From the NCBI GenBank assembly GCA_031359995.1, contig JANMAT010000096.1, positions 1 to 41,231 on the forward strand: a stretch of DNA of 41,231 nucleotides, in the 5' to 3' direction. A model generated the notes under the pieces. The model was not told the origin of the DNA, did no database searches, and worked only from the letters and a program-made list of their open reading frames with translations. A program made the translations under genes and the position numbers. The number at the start of each line of letters is the position of its first letter. The stretch's first letter is position 1. This DNA is from JANMAT01 sp031359995 (GTDB lineage: Bacteria > Actinomycetota > Acidimicrobiia > Acidimicrobiales > Ilumatobacteraceae). Shown here in pieces: positions 17,381-26,127 of this stretch.

Positions 17381-19426
17381 GTGGGGTCGACAGGGGACGT
17401 GAGCCCCGACGTCCTGATCGACCCTCCCCTCGCCGTCGCCCTCGCCCGCGTCACCGGTGCCACCGCTGGCGAGGCCGACCGCATCGCCAACGTCATGGCC
17501 GACGCCGCCGTGAGCGCCAGCCTCACGGCGCCCGCCATCGCCCTGGTGCTGCGCATCCACGAGACCATGCCTCTGGTGGCCCGCACCCTGCGTCTACGGG
17601 CCGAACTGGCCGACTCGTACCGCCTGCTGGCCAGCCCCGGGCTGCTGCACCTGAGCGACGAGCTCGGCCAGGTCCAGGCCGACCTCGACGCGCTGCTGTC
17701 GGGCCCGGCCGACAAGCGGGCCGACCGCCTCATCGGCCTGCTCGACGCCGTCGCCCCCGTCGAGCCCGACGATCTGTTCGTCCACAACGGGCTCGACAAG
17801 GCCGTCGTCCACGAGGCGGCGCTGGCCACGTTGCTGCGCGACCTCGACGCCCATCGGGACGACCCCGCCTACCTGGCCGACTTCTTCGCCCGGCTCGGCC
17901 CGGCCCGCGTCGCCCAGCTGCTCGAGCTCACCAACGCCCTCGGCTACGCATCCGACAGCGGCCGGTTGCCCACCGACGCGTACGCCGACGTGCTGCAGCC
18001 CCTGGCCCGCACCCTCGGCGCCGCCGACACCGCCGGGACGCTGACGCCCGACATCGAAGCCGCGCTGCTCGACTTCGGCGCGGGCGACCCGCTCGACCCC
18101 CGGTTCGAGCGCCTCGACGTGGGCGAGCAGGACCGGGCCCTGCACGTGCTCGAGGTGCGGCGCCGCACGCTCGCCCTGTTCATCGGGCAGGGCACCTTCT
18201 CGGCCGACCTCACCGCCACCGCCGCGGCCCAGATCCTGCGCACCGGACCCATCACCTCGTTCTGGCGGCACGAGGGCTTCCAGTCCGGCCACCCCGACCT
18301 CGCCCTCACCGACCTCGTCGCCCTGCGCGCCGTGACCCGTGACGACGCCACCATGCGGGCGTTCGTCGTCATCGACGCCGACGGCGACGGCTGGTACGAG
18401 AACGCGGCGATGCTCACGCAGATGGGCCGGTTCAACGACTTCGCCATCAACCAGGCCTCGGCCTGGACGGGCGACCGCGCTGCGCTGCGCGACGGGCTGA
18501 TCACCACGTCGGCCACCATCCTCGACCGTGGCGTGGCGGTGGTGCCCCTGCGCGACGGCACCGTCTACGACGCCGAGCAGTTCGCCGTGGTCAGCACGGT
18601 GGTGCGCGCCGCCGGGTTCGGCGACGTCGACCACCGCCTGAAGCGGGTCACCGCCGGCATCGTGGCCCCCTACGGACGCGATCTGGCCGCCGCCTACGAC
18701 CCGGGCGCCGAGTACGAGATCGGCGGTCCGTCCCGCCTGCCCGAGCTGTCCACGGACGAGGTCGTCGCCTTCACCAAGGAGCTCAGCTACGACGAGCAGA
18801 GCCTGGCCATGCTCACCGCCAACGGCCTCGCGCTCATGCTCACGTCCATGCAGCCCGACATCGCCCGCTACGTCGCCGGTGACGAGAACGCCTTCCAGGC
18901 CGAGGCCCGCGTCACCGGGCTCTACTTCGGCGCCCTCGGCGATGGCATCAACGAGGCGAACATCAGCAAGGTCGCCGAGCGGCAGGCCCTCGTCGGCGCC
19001 CTGCGCATGGTCTCCGACCCGCTGCTCGGCCTCGCCGTCGGCAAGGTGCCCGGTGCCGACCTGCCGGTGATCGGCGGCGTGGTCGACCAGGGCAGCGACT
19101 CGCTCAGCGATGTCATCTACGGCAAGCTCGTGCCCATGCCCCACCTCGAGGACCTCGAGGCGTGGAAGACCTCGCTCGAGCTGTCCAGCGGGCGCACGAT
19201 GGCCGACATGGTGTGGCAGAGCTCGGCACTGCGGGTCGGCCTCGGCGGCCCGACCGATGCCGACATCGCCGACCTCCAGCGGGCCGACCCGCTCATCGCC
19301 GCGGCCGCGCGCGACCACTTCGTACAGAGCCGACCCGTGGCCGACTTCCTCACCGACACCACCTCGCAGCTGCGGGCTGCCCTGGTCGAGAGCAAGGTGT
19401 TCAGCTGGTCAACCCCACCAGGGTGA
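17381..19426 (+). CDS. Large protein of unknown function, resembling actinobacterial DUF6571-type proteins
   Basis: 681 residues from GTG 17381, or 675 from GTG 17399; neither has an ideal ribosome binding site. No signal peptide and no clear membrane segment. The phrase DPAYLADFFARLGPARVAQLL and the long helical N-terminal half resemble proteins annotated DUF6571 in actinobacteria, which are often next to secretion genes, but no WXG100 or EccC gene is in this window. A DADGDGWYEN loop near residue 331 looks like the start of an EF-hand-type calcium loop, though the position-12 acid is missing. A Gly/Ala-rich segment near residue 555 precedes the C-terminal helices. No toxin motif was recognised. 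It is single, with a double hairpin before it and a convergent TetR gene after it. Confidence 0.8.
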   Translation: MGSTGDVSPDVLIDPPLAVALARVTGATAGEADRIANVMADAAVSASLTAPAIALVLRIHETMPLVARTLRLRAELADSYRLLASPGLLHLSDELGQVQADLDALLSGPADKRADRLIGLLDAVAPVEPDDLFVHNGLDKAVVHEAALATLLRDLDAHRDDPAYLADFFARLGPARVAQLLELTNALGYASDSGRLPTDAYADVLQPLARTLGAADTAGTLTPDIEAALLDFGAGDPLDPRFERLDVGEQDRALHVLEVRRRTLALFIGQGTFSADLTATAAAQILRTGPITSFWRHEGFQSGHPDLALTDLVALRAVTRDDATMRAFVVIDADGDGWYENAAMLTQMGRFNDFAINQASAWTGDRAALRDGLITTSATILDRGVAVVPLRDGTVYDAEQFAVVSTVVRAAGFGDVDHRLKRVTAGIVAPYGRDLAAAYDPGAEYEIGGPSRLPELSTDEVVAFTKELSYDEQSLAMLTANGLALMLTSMQPDIARYVAGDENAFQAEARVTGLYFGALGDGINEANISKVAERQALVGALRMVSDPLLGLAVGKVPGADLPVIGGVVDQGSDSLSDVIYGKLVPMPHLEDLEAWKTSLELSSGRTMADMVWQSSALRVGLGGPTDADIADLQRADPLIAAAARDHFVQSRPVADFLTDTTSQLRAALVESKVFSWSTPPG

Positions 19427-19434
19427 GCCGGTCG

Positions 19435-19454
19435 CCCGGCGGGGGCGGGCCGGG
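19435..19454. terminator. Weak hairpin between convergent genes
   Basis: CCCGGC and GCCGGG pair around an 8-nt G-rich loop in the 43-bp gap between the stop of the large unknown gene and the stop of the TetR gene. It could serve both strands. There is no T-tract. Confidence 0.35.
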
Positions 19455-19469
19455 GGGACGCAAGCTCGC

Positions 19470-20126
19470 TCATGGGCGGGGCTGCAGGCCGCGGAGCACG
19501 AGATCGGCGTACGTGCGGGCCACCGTGTCGATGTCGATGTCGCGCTGCGGTCGGTACCAGAGGTACACGGTGTTCACCATGGTGAGCACGGCGTTGCCGA
19601 CGATCCAGGGCTCCAGGTCGGATGCGAGCGATCCGTCGCGCCGTCCTTCGAGGAGCAGGTCCTGCACGAACGCCTCGTAGTCGCGGCGCTCCTGCATGAT
19701 GTGGTGGCGCCGCTCGTCGGCCAGCGACGCGTACTCGGTGTAGAACACGCGGATCCACGTGAGGCGCCGACCGAACGATCGCACGTGGCCCTCCACGAGG
19801 GCCCGGAGCCGGTCGGCGGCGAGACCAGGCGTGGCGCGGGCAGCGTCGAGGTTGGCGTGGGCGTCGGCGTGGATGGCGATGGTGATCCGGTAGAGCAGAT
19901 CCTCCTTGCCGTCGATGTAGTAGTAGAGCGAGCCCTTCAGGATGCCGACGGCATCGGCGATGTCCTGAAGGGTCGTCGCCGCGTAGCCCTTGCGGTGGAA
20001 GAGCTCGGCCGCCGTGTCGACGATCTCCTGCTCGCGCTCGACGGCGCGGGCGGTGGGCGGCCCCACCCGGCGACGCTGGGTGCCGTTCGTCGTCGGTGCT
20101 GATGCCATCGCTCGTGAGGTCGTCAT
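19470..20126 (-). CDS. TetR/AcrR family regulator, KstR2/FadR-like
   Basis: 218 residues from ATG 20126; ATG 20108 is a possible later start, and neither has a good ribosome binding site. The helix-turn-helix lies at about residues 45-75 (FHRKGYAATTLQDIADAVG, then LKGSLYYYIDGKEDLL). The longer C-terminal part resembles regulators of acyl-CoA and steroid catabolism such as KstR2, whose ligands are CoA thioesters; that link is by family only. It is divergent from the AbfD-like flavoprotein gene, with an imperfect 18-bp palindrome in the 129-bp gap, the usual layout of a TetR repressor next to its target. Confidence 0.88.
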   Translation of the reverse strand: MTTSRAMASAPTTNGTQRRRVGPPTARAVEREQEIVDTAAELFHRKGYAATTLQDIADAVGILKGSLYYYIDGKEDLLYRITIAIHADAHANLDAARATPGLAADRLRALVEGHVRSFGRRLTWIRVFYTEYASLADERRHHIMQERRDYEAFVQDLLLEGRRDGSLASDLEPWIVGNAVLTMVNTVYLWYRPQRDIDIDTVARTYADLVLRGLQPRP

Positions 20127-20170
20127 CGTCGGTCCGCGGCGTGCTCCGTCCGCCCGGTCGGGCGGCGTCC

Positions 20171-20198
20171 TTGACTCATCTACCACATGTTTGATAGC
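20171..20198 (+). promoter_or_regulatory. Possible promoter and operator between TetR gene and flavoprotein gene
   Basis: TTGACT at 20171-20176 is a good -35, and GATAGC at 20193-20198 is a weak -10 after 16 bp. Between and over them lies an imperfect 18-bp palindrome (20180-20197, arms CTACCA and TGATAG; 6 of 9 positions pair). A TetR dimer bound here would block the promoter. Confidence 0.4.
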
Positions 20199-20255
20199 CA
20201 CACACCAGATGGCGGAGGGGGTCCGTCGTCGGCGACCACCACTGGGGGATGCACC

Positions 20256-21641
20256 GTGCTGACTGGCAAGGAGTACAAGGACTCGCTGTTCGACGGGCGG
20301 GCCACCTTCTTCGAGGGCAACCGGGTCGACGACCTCCCGGCGCACCCGCTGATCGGCCCTGCCGTCGACGTGGTGGCCGACCGCTACGACTGGCTGGCCG
20401 AACTGGCCGTCGACGGGATGAGCCCGCTCAACACCATCCCCACCAACGCCGCGGAGCTCAAGGCCAAGGTCCACCTCGTGCACGAGGCCGGCATGATGGC
20501 CCACGTCACCTACACGTCGATCATGACGCTGGCCACCGCGGCCGGCCGCATGCAGGAGGCCGCCCCGAAGTACATCGAGGGCATCCAGGCCTACATCGAG
20601 GACGCCCAGAAGCGGGACATCCGCATCACCCAGTGCATCACCGACGCCAAGGGCGACCGGTCGAGGGCGCCGGGCAAGCAGGAGGACCCCGACGCCTACC
20701 TGCACGTGGTCAGCCGCCAGCGCGACGGCGTGGTCATCCGCGGCGCCAAGCTGCACATCACGGGTGCGTCACTCGGCCACGAGCTGCTCACCATCCCCAC
20801 CAAAGCGATGAAGGCCGGCGAAGAGGACTACGCCATCGCCGCCATGATCCCGGTGAACGCACCGGGGGTGAAGATCATCAACACCACCTACGCACCGCGG
20901 CATCACGACACCCGTGACTTCCCGGTGTCGAGCATCTCGTCGTCGCCCGAGGGCTTCGTGATCTTCGACGACGTGTTCGTGCCCAACGAGCGCATCTTCC
21001 TCAACGGCGAGACGTCGATGGCGTCGGTGTTCGCCCACTCGCTCGGCCTGTGGGAGCGCCTCGGCGGCCTGTCGGGCATGGCCGACGGCGCCGACATCCT
21101 CGTCGGCCTGGCCCACCTGGTGGCCGAGTCGAACGGCCTGGCCGGCGAGGCCCACATCAAGGAGAAGATCTCCGAGATGATCATCCACGCCACCGTCGTG
21201 CGAGCCTGCCTCGAGGCCGCCCTCATGCACTCGAGCACAGGTCCCTTCGGCGCCGCCTTCCCCGACGAGCTCTACACGAACGCCGGCAAGTACACCGGTG
21301 CGGCGAACTACAACCTGATGGTGCGTCACCTGCACGACATCGCCGGCGGCTCCGTGGTCACCGCCCCGTCGCGCGCCGATCTCGACAACCCCGAGACGGG
21401 CGCCCTGGTACGCAAGTACATGACGGCCAACACGTCCTTCGACGGCGAGTACCGCACCCGGCTGTTCCACGCCATCCGCGACCTCACCGCCGACGCCTAC
21501 GGCGGCTGGAGCCTCGTCACCAACATCCAGGCCGGTGGCGGGCTCTACGCCCAGCGCATCGTGACGCGGAAGCACTACGACCTCGACAGCGCCCGCCAGA
21601 AGGCCCTGGAGGCCGCCGGGCTGGCCCCCGCCAACCACTGA
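20256..21641 (+). CDS. 4-hydroxyphenylacetate 3-hydroxylase / 4-hydroxybutyryl-CoA dehydratase family flavoprotein without cluster ligands
   Basis: 461 residues from GTG 20256, which is preceded by GGGGGA with a 6-nt spacer; the in-frame ATG at 20187 lies inside the promoter. The fold is that of HpaB/AbfD flavoproteins: TDAKGDRS, RGAKLHITGA, FVIFDDVFVPNERIF, DIAGGSVVTAPSRAD and the C-terminal AQRI segment align along the whole length with 4-hydroxybutyryl-CoA dehydratase. The dehydratase binds a [4Fe-4S] cluster through three Cys and one His. This protein has only two Cys (C127, C318), neither in those places, and no His or Cys in the segment matching the second half of the site (266-274). 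A cluster-dependent dehydration is unlikely; an FAD-dependent oxygenase or isomerase is possible. Probably repressed by the divergent TetR protein. Confidence 0.85.
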   Translation: MLTGKEYKDSLFDGRATFFEGNRVDDLPAHPLIGPAVDVVADRYDWLAELAVDGMSPLNTIPTNAAELKAKVHLVHEAGMMAHVTYTSIMTLATAAGRMQEAAPKYIEGIQAYIEDAQKRDIRITQCITDAKGDRSRAPGKQEDPDAYLHVVSRQRDGVVIRGAKLHITGASLGHELLTIPTKAMKAGEEDYAIAAMIPVNAPGVKIINTTYAPRHHDTRDFPVSSISSSPEGFVIFDDVFVPNERIFLNGETSMASVFAHSLGLWERLGGLSGMADGADILVGLAHLVAESNGLAGEAHIKEKISEMIIHATVVRACLEAALMHSSTGPFGAAFPDELYTNAGKYTGAANYNLMVRHLHDIAGGSVVTAPSRADLDNPETGALVRKYMTANTSFDGEYRTRLFHAIRDLTADAYGGWSLVTNIQAGGGLYAQRIVTRKHYDLDSARQKALEAAGLAPANH

Positions 21642-21679
21642 CGCCACCGACGCCACCGATGGGCGCCACGCCCGCGGCG

Positions 21680-22096
21680 CTGCTGGCCGAGCGCGTCGCC
21701 CACATCGACGACCGGCACCCCGGCGGCCTGCAGCGTGGCCGCGGCGTCGCCGGCGTCGCGCCCGCTCGTCGTGAAGCTGGAGGCCCCCGGGGGCGATCCG
21801 CTCCGTGGCGTCGGCCCGTTCGTGTGGGCGGCGTGACCCATACCGACGCCAGCCTGTTCACCTCGCCCACGCTCACCGCCCGCCGCTTCCTGCTCACCCC
21901 CGACCACCCCGAGGTCGGCGCACGGGCGATGGCCGGCGTGGCGTGGATGGCGGCGCGCGCACCGATGCGCGTGACCGTGCCGGCGCCGTGCCTGGGTGCC
22001 GACACCCGCTCGGTGCTGTGCGAGGTCCTGGGCTTCAGCGACGACGCCATCGACGCCCTCGCCGCCGACGACCTGCTCGCTGACGGACCCGCCTAG
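21680..22096 (+). pseudogene. Rearranged remains of a CaiB/BaiF family CoA-transferase
   Basis: Three pieces of one family lie side by side out of order. (1) On the minus strand, about 21685-21760, the segment AATLQAAGVPVVDVGDALG matches the part of CaiB/BaiF proteins just before their C-terminal domain. (2) On the plus strand, about 21757-21833, LVVKLEAPGGDPLRGVGPF matches the N-terminal VVKVEPPGGDP region and ends at TGA 21834. (3) On the plus strand in another frame, 21833-22096, TARRFLLTPDHPEVG and APCLGADTRSVLCEVLGFS match the family C-terminus. A short protein of 87 residues could still be made from GTG 21833, but some 300 central residues are missing. The pieces lie just after the flavoprotein stop. 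Identification is by motif reading only. Confidence 0.6.
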
Positions 22097-22102
22097 ACGC
22101 GC

Positions 22103-22975
22103 CTAGACGCCGGCCACCGCCACGTCGAGCTCGTCGAGGCGCTGGGCCATCTCGACCCCGGCGGTGGCCGGGGCGATCAGGACCTCGCCGACCCCCAGCG
22201 GGGCCAGCGCGGCCACGTAGGCGCCCACCTCACCGAGATCGCCGGGCCAGGCCCGACCGACCTTGAGGCGCACGGTCGAGGGGTCCCGACCGGCGGTGGC
22301 CGCAGTCGTGCGGATCGTGGCGATCGACGTGCGCACCTGGTCGACGTCGAGGTTCCACCCGAACCAGCCGTCGCCCAGCCGGCCGGCCCGACGCAGCGCG
22401 GGCGGCGTGTTGCCCCCGACCCAGATCGGGAGGCCGCCGTCCTGCACCGGCTTGGGCCACGCCAGCGCACCGGTCAGGTGCACGAACTCGCCGTCGTGGT
22501 CGACCACGTCGTCGCGCCACAGGGCGCGCAGCACGCCGATGTACTCGTCGGTGCGGGCCCCGCGCCGTTCCCACGGCACGCCGAGCGTCTCGCACTCCTC
22601 CCGCAGCCAGCCGACGCCGATGCCGAGATCGATGCGACCCTGGGCGGCGTGGTCGAGGGCCACGAGCTGCTGGGCCAGCGTCACCGGTTCGCGTTGGGGC
22701 AGGATCAGCACACCGGTGCCCAGCCGGATCCGCTCGGTCACCGTGGCCGCCACCGTGAGACCGATGAGCGGGTCGTACATGCCGGGTCGCCGACCGAGGT
22801 TCAGCCCCTCGGTGCTGTAGGGGTACGGCGACGTGGCGCCCTGCACGAAGACCACGTGCTCGGGCAGCCACATCGACGTGAGCGTCGACGCGTCGAGTTG
22901 GCGGGCACACGCGGCCAACGCCTCCATGCCCCGGTTGCGCCCGCCATCGAAGTTGACCACCACGCCGACGTCCAT
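22103..22975 (-). CDS. LLM-class (F420-type) oxidoreductase
   Basis: 290 residues from ATG 22975. The luciferase-like TIM barrel is shown by the N-terminal strand MDVGVVVNFD, the GTGVLILPQREPV turn, the segment RIDLGIGVGWLREE, and PIWVGGNTPPALRRAGRLGDGWFG, a typical LLM pattern for F420-dependent enzymes of actinobacteria. The cofactor is probably F420, although FMN cannot be excluded from motifs. The substrate is unknown. TACGGT on the minus strand lies 7 nt before ATG 22975 and no ribosome binding site is seen, so the mRNA is probably leaderless. The 3' end is 6 bp from the CoA-transferase remnant on the other strand. A strong hairpin upstream separates it from nrdJ. Confidence 0.88.
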   Translation of the reverse strand: MDVGVVVNFDGGRNRGMEALAACARQLDASTLTSMWLPEHVVFVQGATSPYPYSTEGLNLGRRPGMYDPLIGLTVAATVTERIRLGTGVLILPQREPVTLAQQLVALDHAAQGRIDLGIGVGWLREECETLGVPWERRGARTDEYIGVLRALWRDDVVDHDGEFVHLTGALAWPKPVQDGGLPIWVGGNTPPALRRAGRLGDGWFGWNLDVDQVRTSIATIRTTAATAGRDPSTVRLKVGRAWPGDLGEVGAYVAALAPLGVGEVLIAPATAGVEMAQRLDELDVAVAGV

Positions 22976-22982
22976 GGCCGGC

Positions 22983-22988
22983 ACCGTA
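22983..22988 (-). promoter_or_regulatory. -10 element of the LLM gene, leaderless
   Basis: TACGGT on the minus strand ends 7 nt before ATG 22975. No matching -35 is evident. Confidence 0.4.
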
Positions 22989-23016
22989 CCGCCCGACCTG
23001 TCGGCGGGGGCACACG

Positions 23017-23052
23017 CGACGGTGCCCGGGGTCGAGCCCCCGGGCACCGTCG
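23017..23052. terminator. Perfect 15-bp hairpin after nrdJ
   Basis: The arms 23017-23031 and 23038-23052 are exact reverse complements around a 6-nt loop. On the minus strand it begins 68 nt after the nrdJ stop codon and ends before the LLM promoter, so it most likely ends nrdJ transcription. No T-tract follows. Confidence 0.7.
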
Positions 23053-23120
23053 GGACCCCGCCGAGATGGCAGCTCTCCCGCTGTCACGAATGGCCGGTCC
23101 CTGGGCCGGCCCCGCTCAGC

Positions 23121-25949
23121 TCAGCTGCAACCGCTGGTGGATCCACAGCTCGGGCAGGCATGACAGCTGCCGGCCCGCATCATCTGCACCCCGCACTGCA
23201 TGCACATGGGCGCATCGCTGTGCCGCACATGGGTGGGGGCGTGCTCCACGGGCGCCGGCGGGGCCGTGCCCAGTTCCATCTGCATGGCCAGGTCACCGGC
23301 CGACGGGATGGACTTCGGGTCGGCGACGATGTCGTGACCGGTGTTGGTCTCGATGACCGACTCCTCCACGCCGGGCAGCGTGGGCTGGAGCCGCTCGTCG
23401 ATGGAGAAGATGCCGAGCTCCGAGCGCTCCTCGTAGGTCAAGTACTCGAGAGCGAGGCGACGGAACAGGTAGTCGAGGATCGACGACGCGAAGCGGATGT
23501 CGGGATCGTCGGTCATGCCGGCCGGCTCGAAGCGCATGTTCGTGTACGCATCGACGAAGGCCCGCAGCGGCACGCCGTACTGGAGGCCGTGGCTCACCGA
23601 GATGGCGAAGGCGTCCATGATGCCGGCCAGGGTGGAACCCTGCTTCGACACCCGGATGAACAGCTCGCCGGGGCGCCCGTCGACGTACTCGCCGACCGTC
23701 ACGAAGCCCTTGCAGTCGGCCACCCGGAACTCGAAGGTGCGCCCGACGCGCTGGCGCGGCAGCTTCTGGCGGATGGGCTGGTGGACGATCCTTTCGACGA
23801 TGCGCTCGACCACTTCGACGGCCAGCACCGTGACCGCGCCGGCGACCGTGGCCGTCGGGTCGTCCTTCTTGGCGGTGGACAGGGGCTGACCGACCTTGCA
23901 GTTGTCACGGTAGATGGCGACGGCCTTCAGACCGAGCTCCCACGACAGCAGGTGCAGTGCCTCGATGTCTTCGACGGTGGCATCTTCAGGCATGTTGACC
24001 GTCTTGGAGATGGCTCCCGAGATGAACGGCTGCACGGCGCCCATCATGCGGACGTGGCCCTCGTAGTGGATGGTGTTGTCACCCATGGAGCAGGCGAACA
24101 CGGGCAGGTGCGCGGCGGCCAGGTGGGGCGCACCGACGATGGTCTTGTGCTCGTCGATGTGGGCGACGATCTCGTCGATCTGCACCGCCGTGTAGCCGAG
24201 GCGGCGCAGGGCCCGCGGCACCGTCTGGTTCACGATGGACATGGAGCCACCGCCCACGAGCTTCTTGAACTTCACCAGGCCGAGATCGGGCTCGATGCCG
24301 GTGGTGTCGCAGTCCATCATCAGGCCGATGGTGCCCGTGGGCGCGAGCACGCTGGCCTGGCTGTTGCGCACGCCCCACTCCTCGCCGCCGAGGACGGCTT
24401 CGTCCCACGACTGGCGGGCGGCCACGAGCAGGTCGCCGGCGACGCCGAGCTCGGAGATGCGCTGCGCCTCGTCACGGTGCATGCGCAGCACGTTCAGCAT
24501 GTAGCGCTCGTTCTCGGCGAAGCCGGCGAACGGGCCCATGCGGCTGGCGATGCGGGCGCTGGTGGCGTAGGCGTGGCCCGTCATGAGCGAGGTGAGAGCA
24601 GCGGCGAGGGCGCGGCCCCCGTCGCTGTCGTAGGGCAGGCCGAGGGCCATGAGCAGGGCGCCGAGGTTGGCGTAGCCGATGCCGAGCTGGCGGAACTTGC
24701 GGCTCGTGTCGCCGATGGACTCGGTGGGGTAGTCGGCCCGACCGACCAGGATCTCCTGGGCGGTGAAGATGACCTCGACCGTGTGCTTGTAGGCCTCGAC
24801 GTCGAAGGTGTCGTCGTCGCGCAGGTACTTCAGCAGGTTGATCGAGGCGAGGTTGCAGGCCGAGTTGTCGAGGTGCATGTACTCGCTGCACGGGTTCGAG
24901 CCGTTGATGCGGCCCGTGGCGTGGGCGGTGTGCCACTTGTTGATCGTGGTGTCGAACTGCAGGCCCGGATCGGCGCACTCCCACGAGGCTTCGGCGATCT
25001 GGCGCCACAGATCGCGCGCTCGCATCGTCTTGAGCGATTCGCCCGTGGTCACGGCACGCAGGTGCCAGTCGCGGTCCTCGATCACGGCCCGCATGAAGTC
25101 GTCGGTGACGCGCACCGAGTTGTTGGCGTTCTGGTACTGGATGGAGTAGCTGTCGCTGCCGTCGAGATCCATGTCGAAGCCGTTGTCGCGCAAGACGCGC
25201 GCCTTGCGCTCTTCACGGGCCTTGCACCACACGAACTCGGGCACGTCGGGATGATCGACGTTGAGGATCACCATCTTGGCCGCCCGGCGAGTCTTGCCCC
25301 CGGACTTGATGGTGCCGGCCGACGCGTCGGCGCCGCGCATGAAGCTGACGGGCCCGGACGCCGTCCCGCCACCCTGCAGCGGCTCGAGGCTGGATCGGAT
25401 CTTCGACAGGTTGACGCCCGAGCCGGAGCCACCCTTGAAGATGACGCCCTCTTCCCGATACCAGTTGAGGATCGAGTTCATCTTGTCGTCGACCGACAGG
25501 ATGAAGCAGGCGCTGGCCTGCTGGGGCACACCCTGCACCCCGATGTTGAACCACACCGGGCTGTTGAACGCCGCCTTCTGCGTGACCAGCAGGTGCTTCA
25601 GCTCGGCGTTGAACGTCTCGGCCTCGTTGGCGTCGACGAAGTAGCCACCCTCGGTGCCCCACGCGCTGATGGTGTCGGCCACGCGGTCGATGACCTGGCG
25701 GAGCGACGATTCACGCTCGGGCAGGCCCAGCGTGCCGCGGAAGTACTTCTGGGCGACGATGTTGGTGGCGTTCACCGACCAGGTGACCGGGAATTCCACA
25801 GCCAGCTGTTCAAAAGCCACCGAGCCGTCGCGGTAGTTGGTGATGCGGGCATCACGTCGCTCCCACACCAGCTCGCCGTACGGGTGCACGCCGGGGCTGG
25901 TGAAGTGGCGCTTGATCCCGATGCCGATGCGCTCTGGTGCGAGGGACAT
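23121..25949 (-). CDS. nrdJ: Vitamin B12-dependent ribonucleotide reductase (class II)
   Basis: 942 residues. The catalytic core holds the cysteine triad: C148 (SACF), C354 in NPCSEYMHLDNSACN, and C365, with N352 and E356. PTGTIGLMMDCDTTG is the conserved loop near the barrel end. A C-terminal tail with a zinc-ribbon CMQC...CPSC and a final Cys pair in the last 30 residues is typical of long NrdJ proteins, where it passes electrons from thioredoxin. The enzyme makes deoxyribonucleoside diphosphates using adenosylcobalamin, independent of oxygen. GGAG lies 5 nt before ATG. A long leader of about 212 nt runs from a strong promoter with an NrdR-box palindrome. nrdR is encoded 681 bp upstream on the same strand. 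No class I genes are in the window. Confidence 0.97.
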   Translation of the reverse strand: MSLAPERIGIGIKRHFTSPGVHPYGELVWERRDARITNYRDGSVAFEQLAVEFPVTWSVNATNIVAQKYFRGTLGLPERESSLRQVIDRVADTISAWGTEGGYFVDANEAETFNAELKHLLVTQKAAFNSPVWFNIGVQGVPQQASACFILSVDDKMNSILNWYREEGVIFKGGSGSGVNLSKIRSSLEPLQGGGTASGPVSFMRGADASAGTIKSGGKTRRAAKMVILNVDHPDVPEFVWCKAREERKARVLRDNGFDMDLDGSDSYSIQYQNANNSVRVTDDFMRAVIEDRDWHLRAVTTGESLKTMRARDLWRQIAEASWECADPGLQFDTTINKWHTAHATGRINGSNPCSEYMHLDNSACNLASINLLKYLRDDDTFDVEAYKHTVEVIFTAQEILVGRADYPTESIGDTSRKFRQLGIGYANLGALLMALGLPYDSDGGRALAAALTSLMTGHAYATSARIASRMGPFAGFAENERYMLNVLRMHRDEAQRISELGVAGDLLVAARQSWDEAVLGGEEWGVRNSQASVLAPTGTIGLMMDCDTTGIEPDLGLVKFKKLVGGGSMSIVNQTVPRALRRLGYTAVQIDEIVAHIDEHKTIVGAPHLAAAHLPVFACSMGDNTIHYEGHVRMMGAVQPFISGAISKTVNMPEDATVEDIEALHLLSWELGLKAVAIYRDNCKVGQPLSTAKKDDPTATVAGAVTVLAVEVVERIVERIVHQPIRQKLPRQRVGRTFEFRVADCKGFVTVGEYVDGRPGELFIRVSKQGSTLAGIMDAFAISVSHGLQYGVPLRAFVDAYTNMRFEPAGMTDDPDIRFASSILDYLFRRLALEYLTYEERSELGIFSIDERLQPTLPGVEESVIETNTGHDIVADPKSIPSAGDLAMQMELGTAPPAPVEHAPTHVRHSDAPMCMQCGVQMMRAGSCHACPSCGSTSGCS

Positions 25950-25950
25950 G

Positions 25951-25964
25951 CCGTCTCCGTTCTG
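25951..25964 (-). promoter_or_regulatory. nrdJ ribosome binding site, 14-mer shared with recA
   Basis: CAGAACGGAGACGG on the minus strand includes GGAG 5 nt before ATG 25949. The identical 14-mer sits before recA at 38371-38384. Confidence 0.6.
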
Positions 25965-26109
25965 GTTGCTGGTCTCACTGGGGAAAGCCCGTTGTCCGGC
26001 CCGACACGCTGTGCTCAGTACCCGTCACCCACCGCTCGAGGCCCGCTGCCTCTGCCGCCGGTCGGTGGTTCGGGTCTCGCTCGTCCGGTGACCGCTCGAC
26101 CGGGAGTGA

Positions 26110-26127
26110 GACACAACATGTTGTGCT
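26110..26127. promoter_or_regulatory. NrdR-box-like palindrome upstream of nrdJ
   Basis: CACAACATGTTGTG (26112-26125) is a perfect 14-bp palindrome. With its flanks it fits the published NrdR box pattern aCaCwAtATaTwGtgt in nearly every position. It lies in the nrdJ leader at about +36 to +49. A second, imperfect element overlaps the -10 about 57 bp away, not the usual 31-32 bp centre spacing. Confidence 0.65.

Noticed and set aside
21833..22096. A functional 87-residue protein in the CoA-transferase remnant
   Set aside because: It begins at a weak GTG and contains only the C-terminal end of a much larger enzyme; it fits a gene fragment better.
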